Positions 15,780-24,719 are shown, counted from the first letter of the stretch. The stretch: DNA of 64,000 bases from JACKBK01 sp963707275 (GCA_963707275.1 CAVPPH010000001.1:434001-498000), one strand, 5' to 3'. The notes: a model not told the origin generated them from the sequence alone. Translations and numbers: made by a program.

Positions 15780-18620
15780 CTAGTACGGCCCGCTACGGCC
15801 GCCCTGACGTGCGCGCACCTGTGCTTCCAACTCCGCCAGCGACGGCAGCGGCCCGAAGATCTCGTCGGGGAAATTGCCACCGCCCGACCAGAACAGCCAG
15901 CCCTCCGCTCCCGCGTCATCAGCAGCCTGCCGCTGGATCATCATCTCAGGCACGGCGTAGTTGTAGCCAGCCGCTGGCCCGTCGGTGCGGTAGTTATTGG
16001 GGTAGCCCTGTAGCCACGGGCGGATGCGCGTCGGCATCGGCACGATGTCGCGGACGATGTCGGTGCTGTCGTAGATCACCTTGTAGGGGCACTGCACCGG
16101 TTCGTCGCAGCCGGGGAATGTGCCCGGCCACCAGACCTGCGGGTAGACCATTGGGTTGAGGTAGTCCAGGCCCTGCGCCATGTCCGCCAGATTTTGGCCA
16201 ATAAGTGGCTCATTGCCGTTGAGGATGATGCTGCCGAACACGTCGATGGCAGTGAACGCGCCGTAAGGTTTTAGCGCCGCCATCAACTCGCGTGAGAAGC
16301 TGCTGATAGCCTCGCGCCGGTTTTCAGGCGTGCTCTCGACCGAATAGGTCAACAGGTTGTGATCGCGCTGGCCGGTGAAGCGGAAGTAGTCGAACTGCAC
16401 CTCATCGAAACCGATCTCCGCCAGCTCTTTGGCCAGATCGATCTCGTACTGCCGTACCTCCGCGCGGTAAGGATCGACCCAGGCCAGGTCTTCGCCGTCC
16501 TTCCACAACACGCCTGGATTGGATTTCTTGGACAGCGCCCACTCTGGCTTGCCCTCAGCCAGCGCGTTGTCCTTGAACGTGACGAAGCGGGCGATGGTGT
16601 AGATGCCGCGCTTTTGGGCCTCGTCCAGGAACTCCTGCGCCGTCATCACATCTTCCTGGTAGACGCCGATTTCCTGCGCAATCGCGTTCTTCGGTTCCCA
16701 GGCAATCTCGCCGTAGTCGCTCTTCATGTCCACTACCACCGCGTTGAGCGAGTCCGACTGTTCGATCAGGTCCAGCCGCGAGTTGATCAGGCCGCGGTCG
16801 TACAAGTAGTGGAATGGCACGTAAAAGCCTCGCGCCTCGAACGGCTGCATCTCGGCCTGCAGGCAGTACGGGGCGTCGCAGTCGCCGGCTTGCAGCGAAT
16901 CGGGGAACAGCAGGCTATAGCCAGGCGCCTTGACCATCACCTGCGGATCGGCCGGCATCCCCTCGACCAGGAACGTGCCGTCAGCGTTGGCGTCGACCAG
17001 CACGGCTGGCTCGCTGCCGCGGCACGCTTCGCCCTGGCAGGTCGTCCTGTCGTAGACGTAGATGATCGCGCCTGGCACCGACTCGCCAGTGACGGCGTCC
17101 ACGACCGCGCCGGCGACGGTGTTCGGCGCGATGCTCAGGTCGGCCTGCGCTTCGCCGCCGTAGGTTTGCGCGGCTGGCGCAAAGCCTGCCAGCGTGACGG
17201 TGTAGGGATCGCCCGCCTCCAGCAGCGGCAGCAGCGCAACGCCCTGCGCGTCGGTCACAGCGTCGCTGCGCGGGCTGGTCACCACCGCGCCGCTGACGGG
17301 CTGGCCGGCGTTGTCCGTCACCGTGACCACCAGCCCCTTCGGTTCCAGCGCCACATTCAGCGGCGCATCCTCGCTGAACTGGCTGTCAGCGGTTTCATAG
17401 CCGACGGCGTCGACGCTGATTTTCAGCGGCGTATTGGTCGTCCAGAGGATGAACTGGCCCGCCTCGTCGGTTTCCGCGCTGAGGTCGCCAGCGGTCACGT
17501 TGGCGCCAACCACCGGGCTGTTGGTCACGCCATTGACAACGACGCCAGCCAGATGTGGCGGCAGCAGAGTGATATCCAGCGGGTCGCCGGCCAGCAGATT
17601 GGCAGTCTCGTCCGCGGAAAGCTCCTGAGTTTCGTAGTCGGCATGGCTGGTGGTAATTGCCAAATCGTCGCCCGAAAGCCGTTCCAGGCGATAGCGCCCC
17701 TCCGCGTCAGATTTGGCCGACTGGCTGCCAGCCTGAACCGTTGCGCCAGCCACCGGGTTGCCGGTCTTGCCGTCGATGATCCTGCCGGTCAGCGCGGTCG
17801 GCTCCAGCGACACGTCCACAGCCTGCTCACCGGCCAGAGCTCCGTCGTCACTGACCATTGCAGTTGCTGGCAGATAGCCGGCAGCCTGGACAGTGATCTC
17901 GCCGGTCCCGGTCGCTGGCGGGAAATAGTAGAAGCCATCGGCTGCGCTTTCGCTGGTTGCGCCGTTCAGGCTCAGAGAGGCGCCGACCACCGGCGCACCG
18001 CTGGATGCGTCCAGCACGGTGCCGTGCAGTCCGTCAGGGTAGATAGCCAGGCTTGCCTCGTCGCCGCCGGCCGGGTCCAGTGCAATCGTTCGTTCCACAA
18101 AGCCGTCGCCGCTGAGGGTGATCAACGCGCCAGCCCGTGGCAGCCGGCTGAGTTCGAAACGGCCGTCGGCGTCAGTAGTCGCCTGTTGGCCATCGAAACT
18201 GGCTGTCACGCCCGCCACGGGATCGCCCGTCAGCGCGTCTGTGACCAGCCCGTTGACTAGCACCGGTGTCAGGCTGGCTGTCAGCTTGCCGCCCAGCAGG
18301 GGCAGCGGCGCGAACTGGGGAGTGTCCTGCCACGGTTGGAAGACGCCTTCGTCGATACTGGCGGTTACAGGCTGCAAGCGGCCCGATTTGAACGCGAAGC
18401 GGCCGCTGGCGTCGCTGGTCACCTGCTGACCGTTGGAGAGCGCCACCGGCACGTTGGCCAGCGCCTCGCCCGAATCGGCGTCGCTGACCGCGCCCGTCAC
18501 AGAAACGGGCACGAAGTAGAGAAGGATGGCCACCACGATAAGGATGGCCACTCCGATCAAGACATAGGTGGTTGTCGAGCCGCGGAATCGTCCCGGTTCG
18601 CTGTTGGAAGTGCTTGTCAC
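15780..18620 (-). CDS. Membrane-anchored DUF4015 glycosidase-like protein with Ig-like repeats
   Basis: A 946-aa protein starting at GTG 18620 with AAAGGA upstream. Residues 18-38 form a single membrane anchor, and the rest is predicted to be outside. Residues about 40-560 hold some seven carboxypeptidase-regulatory-like beta-sandwich repeats (each with a G-x-V-x-D/N...P-V-x-G-A signature and a T-D-A-x-G-R/Q-F strand). Residues about 585-930 form a DUF4015 putative glycoside hydrolase barrel, with GFYVPFHYLYD, VVDMKSDYGEI, FDEVQFDYFRF and DYLNPMVYPQVW. The Asp residues in DMKSD and FDYFRF are candidate catalytic acids. The substrate is unknown; the anchor and spacer suggest surface display. 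Confidence 0.88.
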   Translation of the reverse strand: MTSTSNSEPGRFRGSTTTYVLIGVAILIVVAILLYFVPVSVTGAVSDADSGEALANVPVALSNGQQVTSDASGRFAFKSGRLQPVTASIDEGVFQPWQDTPQFAPLPLLGGKLTASLTPVLVNGLVTDALTGDPVAGVTASFDGQQATTDADGRFELSRLPRAGALITLSGDGFVERTIALDPAGGDEASLAIYPDGLHGTVLDASSGAPVVGASLSLNGATSESAADGFYYFPPATGTGEITVQAAGYLPATAMVSDDGALAGEQAVDVSLEPTALTGRIIDGKTGNPVAGATVQAGSQSAKSDAEGRYRLERLSGDDLAITTSHADYETQELSADETANLLAGDPLDITLLPPHLAGVVVNGVTNSPVVGANVTAGDLSAETDEAGQFILWTTNTPLKISVDAVGYETADSQFSEDAPLNVALEPKGLVVTVTDNAGQPVSGAVVTSPRSDAVTDAQGVALLPLLEAGDPYTVTLAGFAPAAQTYGGEAQADLSIAPNTVAGAVVDAVTGESVPGAIIYVYDRTTCQGEACRGSEPAVLVDANADGTFLVEGMPADPQVMVKAPGYSLLFPDSLQAGDCDAPYCLQAEMQPFEARGFYVPFHYLYDRGLINSRLDLIEQSDSLNAVVVDMKSDYGEIAWEPKNAIAQEIGVYQEDVMTAQEFLDEAQKRGIYTIARFVTFKDNALAEGKPEWALSKKSNPGVLWKDGEDLAWVDPYRAEVRQYEIDLAKELAEIGFDEVQFDYFRFTGQRDHNLLTYSVESTPENRREAISSFSRELMAALKPYGAFTAIDVFGSIILNGNEPLIGQNLADMAQGLDYLNPMVYPQVWWPGTFPGCDEPVQCPYKVIYDSTDIVRDIVPMPTRIRPWLQGYPNNYRTDGPAAGYNYAVPEMMIQRQAADDAGAEGWLFWSGGGNFPDEIFGPLPSLAELEAQVRARQGGRSGPY

Positions 18621-18735
18621 AGTTGTCTTTCCTTACGTTGTCTGCCACAGAGTTTGCGCATTATAGCATACGGCGGGAGAGCGGCAAACTGTGTCTGGCA
18701 GGCATCAGCCAGAGGACGGCCTTCTGAAAACAAAA

Positions 18736-18764
18736 TTGCGTCGTGCGCGCGGCTGTGCTACAAT
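18736..18764 (+). promoter_or_regulatory. Promoter of the DUF951 gene
   Basis: TTGCGT (18736-18741), 17 bp, TACAAT (18759-18764) with an extended TGTGC. The same extended -10 (TGTGCTACAAT) occurs at 62660-62670. Confidence 0.6.
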
Positions 18765-18809
18765 CGAACATAATCTGACTGAAACGGGACACTGATCCTT
18801 TTCTGCGGT

Positions 18810-19055
18810 GTGAGCATGACTATCGAGATTCGACTTGGCGATGTGGTGCGGCTGCGCAAACCGCACCCTTGCGGCGGTTATAACTGGGACGTGGTGCGGC
18901 TGGGAGCTGACATTGGCTTGCAGTGCAATACGTGCGGTCGCCGCGTCCTGCTCACCCGCCGCGAGTTTGCCCGACGGCTCAAGACCTTTGTCCGCAGAGG
19001 TGACCCGGCCAGCGGCGCCGCGCCCGAGACTACTGCTGCCGTTCCGCCAACCTGA
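18810..19055 (+). CDS. DUF951 family small Cys-containing protein
   Basis: An 81-aa protein; the start may be GTG 18810 or ATG 18816, and neither has a strong ribosome site. The family signature is clear: LGDVVRLRKPHPCGGYNWDV, then RLGADIGLQCNTCGRRVLL. One Cys in HPCGG and the CNTCG pair could bind zinc. The basic strand-rich core is typical of DUF951 proteins of Firmicutes and Chloroflexota, whose function is unknown; nucleic-acid binding is only a guess. An MFS gene follows with its own promoter. Confidence 0.88.
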   Translation: MSMTIEIRLGDVVRLRKPHPCGGYNWDVVRLGADIGLQCNTCGRRVLLTRREFARRLKTFVRRGDPASGAAPETTAAVPPT

Positions 19056-19148
19056 TAGACGGTTTGGTCGAACCCTGGGCGATTCTGTCCGGGGTTTATT
19101 GTGCGAGACGGTTTTTGCGCCACATAAAAAAGCGCCGCCGAAAGGCAC

Positions 19149-19176
19149 TTGTTTTATCCCGGTGCAATGCTATAAT
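19149..19176 (+). promoter_or_regulatory. Promoter of the MFS/Nif3 unit
   Basis: TTGTTT (19149-19154), 16 bp, TATAAT (19171-19176). It lies 53 bp before the MFS start. Confidence 0.6.
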
Positions 19177-19229
19177 GGTCGGCAGAGCGATTTGAGTGTG
19201 CTTCGAATCTGCTGACTGGACGCTCTACG

Positions 19230-20699
19230 ATGGAAATAGCTAACTCAAAACAGGGCTTGATGCCCGTTCTTGCCAACAGCGCCTTCCGTAAGCTGTGGGC
19301 TGCGCAATGGCTGGCACAGTCAGCGCAGAACACGGTCCATTTCGTGCTGATAGTGCTCATCGAGCGGATGACCGGATCGAGCATCCACCAGGGTCTGATC
19401 ATCTTCTCGTTCACGCTGCCGGCCATCATCTTCGCGCCTATCAGCGGTGTGATCATCGACCGCTGGCCCAAGAAGTACGTGTTGATGGCGTCGAACGGGT
19501 TCCGCGTCGTCGCCATTGCTTGTTATTTCGTCGTGCTGGGGCTACAGGGGAAGGTTGACACCGGGTGGCTGCTGCTGACACTCTACCTGCTCACCTTTTC
19601 GATGGCGACCATTGGCCAGTTTTTCAACCCGGCCGAGGCGGCCACCATACCGATCCTCGTCGAGCGCGACCACCTGATCGCTGCCAACTCATTGTTTAAC
19701 CTCACCCTGGCCCTTTCGCAGGTCGTGGGGTTGATCATCCTAGGCCCGCTGGCTGTCAAGTTGATCGGCACCGAGGCGGCGTTCGCATTGGTCGGCGTGA
19801 TGTATCTGCTGGCGACGCTGTTGGTTAGCCAGTTGCCAAAGGACACGCCAGCGCGTGCTGCCCAGGCTGCTCGCGGCGCGTGGAACCATGCCTGGGCTGA
19901 GCTGAAGGAGGGCGCTGAGTTCGTCTGGCGCCGGCCCGCGGTCATATTGACCATGACGCACCTGACGCTGATCGCCAGTCTGGTGATGATCATGGCGATG
20001 CTGGCGCCGGGGATCGCCAATCGGGTGCTGCGCCTCGCGCCGGAAGATGCCATGATTGTGTTTGCGCCGGCCGGGATGGGAATGTTGCTGGCAGCAGTCA
20101 TCCTTGGACGCATGGGAAATCGCACGCCGCGCCAGCGCACTGTGCGGATCGGCCTGATTGCGATGGGTATTGGCTTCGCAGCGTTTGCCTGGTTTGCCGC
20201 GCGCATGATGGCATCCGGCCAGAGTTTTGTGCTGGACACCTCAGTCGTCTCGCTGCCGCCAGCCAGCGCGGCTTTGATCCTCTCTATCGTGCTTATCAGC
20301 CTGTTGCTGGGGCTGTCCATGTCCAGCGTCAACATCGTGTCGCAGACGACGCTTCAGGACAGCACGCCCGAACGACTGCGAGGCCGAGTTTTTGCGGTGC
20401 AGTTCATGCTTAACAACCTGGTTGGCATTCCGCCCATGCTGGCCATCGCCGGGTTGGCTGACCTTGTCGGTATTGCGGCGGTGCTGCTGGGTGTCAGCCT
20501 GGCGATATTTGGCGTGTTGGCCGCGACCGTGTACGTGCAGAGTCGTATCACCCGGGCGGCTGCGGCCGAGGCGACCGCCAGCAAGACTGTGTCTGCTGGC
20601 GACACTGTTGCGACGCCGGTGCACGTCGCCAAGCCGGAAAACGCGACCGCCAGCGAGTCTACCCGTGTGACGCTGGACAGTGTGCCGGCCATCGATTAG
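19230..20699 (+). CDS. MFS transporter, EntS/DHA3-like
   Basis: A 489-aa protein with about twelve hydrophobic helices and a hydrophilic C-terminal tail of about 50 residues rich in Thr/Ala. Loop 2-3 shows GVIIDRWPKKYVLMASN, the MFS motif A region. The later GQFFNPAEAATIP and SQTTLQDSTPERLRGRV segments are typical of the drug/siderophore exporter (DHA3) group. It is probably a drug or metabolite efflux pump in the cytoplasmic membrane; the substrate is unknown. Nif3 follows after 32 bp, so the two are likely co-transcribed. Confidence 0.88.
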   Translation: MEIANSKQGLMPVLANSAFRKLWAAQWLAQSAQNTVHFVLIVLIERMTGSSIHQGLIIFSFTLPAIIFAPISGVIIDRWPKKYVLMASNGFRVVAIACYFVVLGLQGKVDTGWLLLTLYLLTFSMATIGQFFNPAEAATIPILVERDHLIAANSLFNLTLALSQVVGLIILGPLAVKLIGTEAAFALVGVMYLLATLLVSQLPKDTPARAAQAARGAWNHAWAELKEGAEFVWRRPAVILTMTHLTLIASLVMIMAMLAPGIANRVLRLAPEDAMIVFAPAGMGMLLAAVILGRMGNRTPRQRTVRIGLIAMGIGFAAFAWFAARMMASGQSFVLDTSVVSLPPASAALILSIVLISLLLGLSMSSVNIVSQTTLQDSTPERLRGRVFAVQFMLNNLVGIPPMLAIAGLADLVGIAAVLLGVSLAIFGVLAATVYVQSRITRAAAAEATASKTVSAGDTVATPVHVAKPENATASESTRVTLDSVPAID

Positions 20700-20731
20700 T
20701 TCCGAATTCCGTTCGAACCGAGGTTGCCCCC

Positions 20732-21484
20732 ATGCTTCGAGATGAATTGGTTCGATACCTGGATTGGTATCTGCGTATTCCGGAAACGCCCGATTACGGC
20801 CCCCAGGGCTTGCAGGTCGAGGGCGCCGACGAGATTTCCCGTGTCGCTTTCACCGTTGATTCAGGACTGCCTTGTATCGAGGCGGCGCTGAAGGTCAACG
20901 CGCAGATGCTGATCGTCCATCACGGGCTGTTCTGGGGCGCACAGGAGCCGATCCGCGGCGCGTTTGGCCGCAAGGTGCGCCGGCTGCTGGAGACAAACCT
21001 AAGTTTGTACGCCGCGCATCTGGCGCTGGATGCCCATCCTGAGCTGGGCAACAACGTTGAACTGGCGCGGCTGCTGGATCTGCGCGTTGAGACGTGGTTC
21101 TGCAACGCCAAAGGCACAGAGATCGGTGTCATCTGCAACTCGCCTGACGGGTTCCTGGTGGAAGCCATCGCAGACATCCTGGGCAGTAAGCTCTCTAGCG
21201 AGACGATCCTCCTGCAGCATGGCCCACTGAAATCGCGCCGCATTGCCATTGTGTCAGGCGACGCAGCCGGGCACATCGGCGAGGCTGCCGCGCTGGGCGC
21301 GGACACCTTTATCACCGGCGAGACCAGCCACGCGCACCACTACGCTGCCATCGAGCACGGCATGAACGTCATCTACGCCGGCCATTACGCCACCGAGACA
21401 GTCGGCCTCAAAGCGCTGGGCCGCCACATCAACGGCCGCTACGGTCTGGAGACGGTCTTCATCGATCTACCGACAAAGCTGTAG
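20732..21484 (+). CDS. Nif3-like dinuclear metal centre protein
   Basis: A 250-aa protein of the NIF3/YbgI (DUF34) family, a hexameric toroid binding two metals. Metal ligands are visible in IVHHGLFWG, HLALDAHPELGNN, and the late GHYATETVG. The length equals the short bacterial form without the extra CutA-like insert. Its role is undefined; some members are annotated GTP cyclohydrolase I type 2 without firm proof. It follows the MFS gene closely and is followed by a palindromic repeat. Confidence 0.92.
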   Translation: MLRDELVRYLDWYLRIPETPDYGPQGLQVEGADEISRVAFTVDSGLPCIEAALKVNAQMLIVHHGLFWGAQEPIRGAFGRKVRRLLETNLSLYAAHLALDAHPELGNNVELARLLDLRVETWFCNAKGTEIGVICNSPDGFLVEAIADILGSKLSSETILLQHGPLKSRRIAIVSGDAAGHIGEAAALGADTFITGETSHAHHYAAIEHGMNVIYAGHYATETVGLKALGRHINGRYGLETVFIDLPTKL

Positions 21485-21513
21485 AGCCGCGCAACACCGA
21501 CCCGTCCACTATT

Positions 21514-21576
21514 CCGTCGTTCCCGTAGGCGGGAATCGCTCGTGATGAGGGATTCCCGCCTACGCGGGAATGACGG
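21514..21576. repeat. REP-like palindrome with TTCCCG/CGGGAA arms
   Basis: Arms near 21514-21537 and 21551-21576 contain GTTCCCGTAGGCGGGAATC and its partner, each itself a small hairpin. A related single hairpin is at 57141-57160 (ATTCCCG...CGGGAAT). This is a dispersed intergenic repeat type found in many bacteria. Confidence 0.75.
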
Positions 21577-21589
21577 GTGTTTGTGCCCA

Positions 21590-21621
21590 AACAAAAAGAG
21601 GCAGCCCATCAATGGGCTGCC
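21590..21621 (-). terminator. Terminator of rpsU-infA
   Basis: Perfect 10-bp arms GGCAGCCCAT / ATGGGCTGCC (21600-21609, 21612-21621), 2-nt loop, then TCTTTTTGTTT on the minus strand, 35 bp past the infA stop. Confidence 0.88.
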
Positions 21622-21655
21622 TTCTTCTGTTGTTCTGGGTCTTTCCGGCGGAGAG

Positions 21656-21898
21656 CTAGGCGGCTCGCGGCGGGGTTCGGTGTCGATAGACAATCCGCCC
21701 GCGCGTGAGGTCATATGGCGAAAGCTCGACGCGCACATTATCTCCGAGCAGAACCCGGATGTAGTGCCTGCGCATCTTGCCGGACAGGTAAGCCAACACC
21801 TCGTGACCGTTTTCCAACTCAACGCGGAACGTCGTGTTGGGCAGCGCCTCGATGATCTTGCCTTCCATGATCAGTTTATCATCTTTTTCAGATGCCAT
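21656..21898 (-). CDS. infA: Translation initiation factor IF-1
   Basis: An 80-aa OB-fold protein; family members are about 72 aa. It contains the conserved GKIIEALPNTTFRVELENGH, AYLSGKMRRHYIRVL and GDNVRVELSPYDLTRGRI. It binds the 30S A site during initiation. The start at 21898 has AAAGGAGGTGAT upstream. It lies 68 bp downstream of rpsU on the same strand and shares its terminator. Confidence 0.97.
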   Translation of the reverse strand: MASEKDDKLIMEGKIIEALPNTTFRVELENGHEVLAYLSGKMRRHYIRVLLGDNVRVELSPYDLTRGRIVYRHRTPPRAA

Positions 21899-21966
21899 TC
21901 GCCATCACCTCCTTTCCACCAGGTACAAAGGTTTGAAGTGTTCGTCAACAGATGTTTTATAAGGCG

Positions 21967-22173
21967 TCATTCTATGGTGCGTTCCCGCTTGCGTTGAGCC
22001 TGACGCGCCTTGCGAATCGCCTTCTGCTTCTTGATGCGACGCACCTCGCTGGGTGCGGTGAACCAGCGCTTTTTGCGCGCCGTAGAAAGGACACGCGTGC
22101 GCGTCACCTCTTTACGAAAGCGCTTCAGAAGCTGCTCCTGCAATTCGCCGGGGCGTAGTTCGACTGTTGCCAT
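21967..22173 (-). CDS. rpsU: 30S ribosomal protein S21
   Basis: A 68-aa basic protein with the S21 pattern: MATVELRPGE, LLKRFRKEVTRT and a C-terminal Arg/Lys-rich helix (KKQKAIRKARQAQRKRE). It binds near the 3' end of 16S rRNA in the 30S platform. AAAGGAGGTGATCATTC precedes the ATG, an extended anti-anti-Shine-Dalgarno match. A terminator-like hairpin ends only about 31 nt before the start, which suggests leader control. Confidence 0.95.
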   Translation of the reverse strand: MATVELRPGELQEQLLKRFRKEVTRTRVLSTARKKRWFTAPSEVRRIKKQKAIRKARQAQRKRERTIE

Positions 22174-22203
22174 GAATGATCACCTCCTTTGCTTTAGAAA
22201 AAT

Positions 22204-22231
22204 AAAAACCTCACCGGCAAAGCAAGTGAGG
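22204..22231 (-). terminator. Intrinsic terminator/attenuator immediately before rpsU
   Basis: Arms CCTCAC / GTGAGG (22226-22231, 22209-22214) followed by TTTTTATTTTT on the minus strand. It may end the kinase transcript, but with only about 31 nt to the rpsU start there is little room for a separate promoter. It may therefore attenuate rpsU-infA. Confidence 0.7.
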
Positions 22232-22342
22232 CCCACGATTTCTCGCAACGATTGCGTTTGTGCTCAATGAGCGTGTTGGCGCAGTCTTGCAACTCCTCAG
22301 CAGACGGAAACCCGCTGCACGATGAATGTCCAAAATCGAAAC

Positions 22343-23806
22343 CTACTCACTACTTGCCTGGAGAGGATTATAGCCGGGGCTGGCAAGCCTGTCAAAACTG
22401 GCGTCGTTCGCGGCAGCCGGCGCAATCCGGGCCAGCGGCAGCAGCACCTCGAACGTGGTGCCCTTGCCCGGTTCGCTTTCGACCGCGATCCGCCCGCCGT
22501 GAGCCTCGACGATGGATTTGGCGATGCTCAGGCCCAGGCCGCTTCCGCCCAGCTTGGGACTGCGCGCCTTGTCGTGACGCCAGAAGCGGTCGAAGATGTG
22601 CGGCAGATCGTCAGGCGCGATGCCCACACCGGTGTCTGACACTGCAACCCGTACCCAGTTGTCCGGGCGGCGGTGCAGGCTCAGCGTCACCGTGCCGCCG
22701 TCTGGCGTATAAGCGATCGCGTTGTTGACCAGATTCAGCAGCAGTTGCTTGAGGCGGTCCGGGTCTCCCTGGATGACGGCCTGGTCTTCGTGACCCAGAC
22801 GCACCTTCAGCCGGCCATTGGCAATCAGCATCCCCTCGCGGTAGACCTCCAGCAGCAATGTGTCCAGCTCCACCGGACGTAGTTGCAGCGGCGCGCCTGC
22901 GTCGCTTTCCGCCAGCAGCAGCAGATCGCGCACCAGCCGGCTCATGCGCGCCACCTCCGAGTTCATCGCGTCCATGCTCTCCTGCAACATCGCCGGATCC
23001 CTGGAGGCGCCACGGCGTAACAAATCGAGGTTCCCCTGGATGATGGCCAGCGGTGTGCGCAGCTCGTGTGACACGTCCGCCACCAGTTGTTGCTGGGTGT
23101 TGAACAGAATGTCCAGCCGCTCCAGCATCTTGTTGAAGGTCTCAGCCAGTTGGCCGACCTCGTCGTGCGGATAGGGCGCCACCAGCCGCTGCTGCAAGTC
23201 CTGCGCCGTGACGATGTGGTTGGCGGTCTCGGTGAAGTTGCGCAGTGGGCGCAGCGTTCTGCCGGAGATCACCCCGCCGCCAACGGCTGCCAACAGCAGC
23301 GCCAGTCCGCCGCCTACCAGCAACGCCAGTTGGATAATCTCCAGCGTCTCAATGATCGGTTGAAGCTGCAAGGCAACCTGCACGGTGCCTGCGATCTGTC
23401 CGCTGGAAATCCGGAAAGGTGCGCTGTAGATCCGTATCGGCTTGCCCTCGAACGACGCGTCGTATTGAACCGGTTCACCGGTCAGGTTGCGTTCCAGAAT
23501 TGAAGCCGGCAGCGGCATCGCCAGCCCCATGGTGTTTGGCGTAGATTCCAAGATCGACCCGGTGATCGTGGTTGCCTGGGCCATGGCCTGTGAGGAAAAC
23601 ACAATGGCCGCGGGCAAGCGCGCCCGCGCCGGGTCGATGTTGCTCTCCATTATCTGCACGACCTGCTCCGTCTGGCTGCGGATCGTGTTCTCCAGCTCGT
23701 TGTACAGGGTGTTGGCCACGAAGGCGCGGAAGACCAGCGCGAAGATCATCAGCACCAGCGCCAGCAGGACTGTGTACCAGAAGGTGAGCCTGAAACGTAG
23801 CGTCAT
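22343..23806 (-). CDS. Membrane sensor histidine kinase
   Basis: A 487-aa kinase. TM1 is about 9-30, then an extracytoplasmic sensor of about 125 aa, TM2 about 158-182, a HAMP region (LRPLRNFTETANHI), HisKA with phospho-acceptor His247 in DVSHELRTPL, and a HATPase domain with the N box (LLNLVNNAIAYT), G1 DTGVGIA, and GSGLGLSIAKSIVEAHGG. It is intact and follows the response regulator gene by 27 bp, forming a two-component pair. The signal is unknown. Confidence 0.95.
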   Translation of the reverse strand: MTLRFRLTFWYTVLLALVLMIFALVFRAFVANTLYNELENTIRSQTEQVVQIMESNIDPARARLPAAIVFSSQAMAQATTITGSILESTPNTMGLAMPLPASILERNLTGEPVQYDASFEGKPIRIYSAPFRISSGQIAGTVQVALQLQPIIETLEIIQLALLVGGGLALLLAAVGGGVISGRTLRPLRNFTETANHIVTAQDLQQRLVAPYPHDEVGQLAETFNKMLERLDILFNTQQQLVADVSHELRTPLAIIQGNLDLLRRGASRDPAMLQESMDAMNSEVARMSRLVRDLLLLAESDAGAPLQLRPVELDTLLLEVYREGMLIANGRLKVRLGHEDQAVIQGDPDRLKQLLLNLVNNAIAYTPDGGTVTLSLHRRPDNWVRVAVSDTGVGIAPDDLPHIFDRFWRHDKARSPKLGGSGLGLSIAKSIVEAHGGRIAVESEPGKGTTFEVLLPLARIAPAAANDASFDRLASPGYNPLQASSE

Positions 23807-23833
23807 CGTTCTGTTTACCTGTCGCTGGCCGGC

Positions 23834-24517
23834 CTACTGTTCACGCAGCACATACCCCACGCCGCGGACGGTGTGCAGCAGGCGCGGCTCCCCGTCCGCT
23901 TCCATCTTGGTGCGCAGGTAGCGCACGTACACTTCGATGATATTGCTTTCGCCGCCGAAGTCGTAGCCCCAGATGCGCTCATAGATGGTGTCGCGCGTTA
24001 ACACCTGACGCGGGTTGCGCATGAACATCTCCAGGAAGTCGAACTCCTTGGCCGTCAGCTCCATGCGCCGCGCGCCGCGCGTCACCTCCCGGCTGGACGG
24101 CATCATCGCCAGGTCGGCGAAGCGCAACTCCTCCTGGTGCTGGGCTGGCTGGCGGCGGCGCAACAGCGCACGGATGCGCGCCAGCAGTTCCTCGAAGTGC
24201 AGATCCGCCTTGACGAGGTAGTCGTCCGCGCCGCTGTCCAGCCCCGCGACTTTGTCTTGTAACGTTCCGCGCGCGGTGAGAACAAGGATCGGCACTGTGC
24301 TGCCAGAGCGCAGCCGTCGGCAGACCTCCAGCCCGTCCAGTTCCCCCGGCAGCATCAGGTCGAGAACCACCAGGTCGGGCAACTGGTCTCGCGCCAGCTT
24401 CAACGCTGTGGAGCCATCGGGCGCGGCCTCAACGTCGTACCCCTCAAAGCGCAGGCCGCGTTGCAGCATGTCTGACATGCGCGGGTCGTCTTCAACTACG
24501 AGGATTCGTTCGGGCAT
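23834..24517 (-). CDS. OmpR/PhoB-family response regulator, leaderless
   Basis: A 227-aa protein read from ATG 24517 (MPERILVVEDD). Longer frames upstream would overlap the promoter. The phospho-acceptor is Asp53 in VVLDLMLPG, with Asp10/Asp11, the ILVLTARG threonine and the YLVKADL lysine, so the receiver is complete. The C-terminal winged helix has ELTAKEFDFLEMFMRNP and YVRYLRTKM. It is paired with the downstream kinase gene. The -10 box ends 6 nt before the ATG. Confidence 0.95.
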   Translation of the reverse strand: MPERILVVEDDPRMSDMLQRGLRFEGYDVEAAPDGSTALKLARDQLPDLVVLDLMLPGELDGLEVCRRLRSGSTVPILVLTARGTLQDKVAGLDSGADDYLVKADLHFEELLARIRALLRRRQPAQHQEELRFADLAMMPSSREVTRGARRMELTAKEFDFLEMFMRNPRQVLTRDTIYERIWGYDFGGESNIIEVYVRYLRTKMEADGEPRLLHTVRGVGYVLREQ

Positions 24518-24523
24518 GGGCCG

Positions 24524-24552
24524 ATTATAGCACAGGCCGCGATGCGCACCAA
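24524..24552 (-). promoter_or_regulatory. Leaderless promoter of the two-component operon
   Basis: TTGGTG (24547-24552), 17 bp, TATAAT (24524-24529), then six bases CGGCCC and the ATG at 24517. Transcription should begin at the start codon; no Shine-Dalgarno sequence is possible. Confidence 0.78.
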
Positions 24553-24719
24553 TCGAAATGAAGCAATCAACGCAAAGCCGCAAAGGCGCCAGGCATTTCC
24601 TGGCATGCCTCTGCGTCTTTGCATCTTCGCGTTACAGCTCCGTTTCGATTTCCACGGGCATGAAAGCGCCGCTCAATGAACCTGAACACAGCAAACGGGG
24701 TGTTTCACAGGACGGCCAA

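Noticed and set aside
16359..18260. 633-codon open frame on the plus strand
   Set aside because: It is antisense to the DUF4015 gene, has no ribosome site and a composition typical of a mirrored GC-rich gene.
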